This document shows, in pieces, positions 13,823 to 15,153 of a DNA stretch of 15,153 bases. The DNA lies in NCBI GenBank assembly GCA_022710505.1, contig JAKLGS010000012.1, positions 1 through 15,153 of the forward strand, read 5' to 3'. The DNA is from Patescibacteria group bacterium (GTDB lineage Bacteria > Patescibacteriota > WWE3 > UBA101185 > UBA10185). The translations under genes and the position numbers were made by a program. Positions within the stretch are counted from its first letter, which is position 1. The number at the start of each line of letters is the position of its first letter. The notes beneath the pieces were generated by a model. The model was given only the letters and a program-made list of their open reading frames with translations. It had not been told where the DNA came from and searched no databases.

Positions 13823-14383
13823 ATGAGCAGAATTGGAAAAGCACCTATTTTAATACCGCAGGGAGTTACCGTAGAAATAGCGGGAAACGAAGTTATTGTT
13901 AAAGGATTAAAAGGTAACTTGAGTTTTAAATTTTCCGATGATGTAGTTGTCAAAAAAGAAGAAGATAAAATTAATGTTGAGATGATAGGTAAAAGTAAAG
14001 AATCCCCGGCTTTGTGGGGTACTACCCGAGCTATGATTTCAAATATGGTAAAGGGTGTAACCGAGGGTTATGAGAAAAAATTGGAGTTAGTTGGTGTAGG
14101 TTACAGAGTGAAGTCTGTATCCCCTAGAGAGATATCACTAACAGTTGGATATTCTCATCCTGTGGATTTTAAATCCCCAGAAGGTGTTGAGTTGAAAGTT
14201 GAGGATAATACTCACATCACTGTCTCTGGCTTTGATAAACATTTAGTTGGTTTAACAGCTGCAAAGATAAGAAAAGTAAGAAAACCAGAACCTTATAAAG
14301 GCAAGGGAATTAAATATGCTGATGAGGTTATTAGAAGAAAACCAGGAAAAGCAGGTAAGGTTGGTTCAGGAGGAGCTGCATAA
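13823..14383 (+). CDS. rplF: 50S ribosomal protein L6
   Basis: L6 lies near the sarcin-ricin loop at the factor-binding site of the large subunit. The protein is 186 residues with two repeated alpha/beta domains. It opens MSRIGKAPILIPQGV, continues NEVIVKGLKGNLSFKF, then GVTEGYEKKLELVGVGYRVK and the C-terminal signature KIRKVRKPEPYKGKGIKYADE. The tail is slightly longer than in E. coli (177) and ends in a Gly/Ala-rich stretch. That stretch (SGGAA) encodes AGGAGG at 14368-14373, 12 nt before the rplR ATG. Confidence 0.98.
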   Translation: MSRIGKAPILIPQGVTVEIAGNEVIVKGLKGNLSFKFSDDVVVKKEEDKINVEMIGKSKESPALWGTTRAMISNMVKGVTEGYEKKLELVGVGYRVKSVSPREISLTVGYSHPVDFKSPEGVELKVEDNTHITVSGFDKHLVGLTAAKIRKVRKPEPYKGKGIKYADEVIRRKPGKAGKVGSGGAA

Positions 14384-14385
14384 AC

Positions 14386-14745
14386 ATGTATCACGTAAAA
14401 TCAAGAAAAACAAATAGAGAAAAAAGAAGACTATCAATTAGAAATAAGATTTACGGTACTTTTGAAACACCGAGATTGTCCGTATTTAGGTCTAACAAAG
14501 ATATCTACGCTCAAATTATAGATGACGAAAAATCTGGTACTATCGTAGAGTTTTCATCTAAAAAATTAAAAAGCGCAAAAGGTACCACAAAAACACAGAA
14601 ATCGTTTGAAGTAGGTAAAGAGATATCAAAACTTGCTTTGGAAAAGGGTATAAAAAGTGTAGTTTTTGATAGAGGTGGTTATAGATATCACGGAAGAGTA
14701 AAAGCAGTTGCTGAAGGAGCAAGAGAGGGAGGTTTGAAATTATGA
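14386..14745 (+). CDS. rplR: 50S ribosomal protein L18
   Basis: L18 binds 5S rRNA with L5 in the central protuberance. The protein is 119 residues, normal length. The basic N-terminus (YHVKSRKTNREKRRLSIRNKIYGT) is followed by PRLSVFRSNKDIYAQIIDDE and the family's strongest signature SVVFDRGGYRYHGRVKAVAEGAREGGLKL at the C-terminus. It starts 2 nt after the rplF stop. Its last codons hold GGGAGG (14727-14732), 9 nt before the rpsE ATG, and its TGA overlaps that ATG (ATGA). Confidence 0.97.
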   Translation: MYHVKSRKTNREKRRLSIRNKIYGTFETPRLSVFRSNKDIYAQIIDDEKSGTIVEFSSKKLKSAKGTTKTQKSFEVGKEISKLALEKGIKSVVFDRGGYRYHGRVKAVAEGAREGGLKL

Positions 14746-15153
14746 AAAAGGAAGAAAGAAATAAAGAACAATATTCAAACACTGCGAAAATAAGTGAATT
14801 TGAGGAAAAAATAATTGAGATCAAAAGAGTCTCAAAGAAAATCAAAGGTGGCAGCGCCATTGGTTTTTCTGTTCTTGTGGTAGTAGGTAATAAAAATGGT
14901 AAGGTTGGTTATGGTTTCGGCAAAGCCCAAAACGTAGCTGACGCAATTAGAAAGGCTATAAATTCAGCTAAAAAGAAGATGTATGATGTAAAAATATCAG
15001 GGAAGACCATCGCTCACGAGGTTACGGCTAAAGTTGGTGCTTCCAAAGTCCTTCTCAAACCCGCCCCCGAAGGTACGGGAGTTATAGCCGGTGGTTCAGT
15101 CAGAATAGTTATGGAAATGGCAGGTGTCAAAGACATTTCTTCAAAGGTGTTGG
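14742..15153 (+). CDS. rpsE: 30S ribosomal protein S5, N-terminal part (cut by window end)
   Basis: S5 lies at the mRNA entry side of the small subunit and affects accuracy and spectinomycin binding. From ATG 14742 the frame is open to the last base, giving 137 complete codons. The translation reads MKKEERNKEQYSN..., then FEEKIIEIKRVSKKIKGG, the double-stranded RNA-binding-like domain with FSVLVVVGNKNGKVGYGFGKA, AHEVTAKVGASKVLLKPAPEGTGV and IAGGSVRIVMEMAGVKDISSKVL. The C-terminal ~30 residues lie beyond the window. After KGG, where E. coli and many bacteria carry Arg (E. coli 28/29), this protein has Ser38. The start is fixed by the ATGA overlap with rplR and by GGGAGG 9 nt upstream. Confidence 0.97.
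   Translation, partial: MKKEERNKEQYSNTAKISEFEEKIIEIKRVSKKIKGGSAIGFSVLVVVGNKNGKVGYGFGKAQNVADAIRKAINSAKKKMYDVKISGKTIAHEVTAKVGASKVLLKPAPEGTGVIAGGSVRIVMEMAGVKDISSKVL

Noticed and set aside
14558..14860. 100-codon minus-strand frame across the rplR-rpsE junction
   Set aside because: It is antisense to two well-supported ribosomal protein genes, its Leu/Ser-rich translation matches nothing, and both sense frames are fully conserved.
1..15153. Recoded UGA (Trp or Gly) genome
   Set aside because: TGA ends at least seven conserved genes at the correct family length, and no conserved gene contains an in-frame TGA.

Overview
The window is one long, tightly packed + strand block of translation and transcription genes. 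It is a fused str + S10 + spc ribosomal cluster running from the 3' part of rpoC through rpsL, rpsG, fusA, tuf, rpsJ, rplC, rplD, rplW, rplB, rpsS, rplV, rpsC, rplP, rpmC, rpsQ, rplN, rplX, rplE, rpsN, rpsH, rplF and rplR into the 5' part of rpsE. Both end genes are cut by the window. I see no mobile element, CRISPR array, tRNA, rRNA or gene on the minus strand.

The organism is a bacterium with AT-rich DNA that writes nearly all arginines as AGA/AGG. UGA is a normal stop here (it ends rpsL, fusA, rplD, rplP, rpmC, rplX and rplR), which excludes the recoded lineages that read UGA as Trp or Gly. The strongly shortened L3, the zinc-type S14, the Firmicutes-length S12, the continuous rpoC-to-spc layout and several unusual residues in otherwise near-invariant proteins make a Candidate Phyla Radiation (Patescibacteria) bacterium my best guess. 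This is an inference from gene content and style; I ran no phylogeny.

Layout. (1) 1-5753: rpoC-rpsL-rpsG-fusA, with junctions of 2 nt or less or ATGA overlaps. (2) 5754-5956: the longest gap (203 bp), with a plausible promoter followed by an 85-nt (up to 101-nt) imperfect but symmetrically paired inverted repeat in the tuf leader. (3) 5957-7135: tuf, followed by a very GC-rich hairpin only 12 nt before rpsJ. (4) 7188-7514: rpsJ, with a hairpin on each side. (5) 7515-7657: a plausible promoter and then a textbook intrinsic terminator placed just before rplC. (6) 7658-15153: the S10/spc part, with almost no intergenic DNA, six ATGA overlaps in the window as a whole and several Shine-Dalgarno sequences embedded in the preceding gene.

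The genes form one functional set: the RNA polymerase beta' subunit, two translational GTPases and ribosomal proteins of both subunits. The novelty is not a new gene system. It lies in the three regulatory-looking non-coding stretches (tuf leader, tuf-rpsJ hairpin, rplC leader terminator) and in departures from near-universal residues: the L2 DHPH loop, S12 position 88, the missing part of L3, and RpoC beside the catalytic aspartates.
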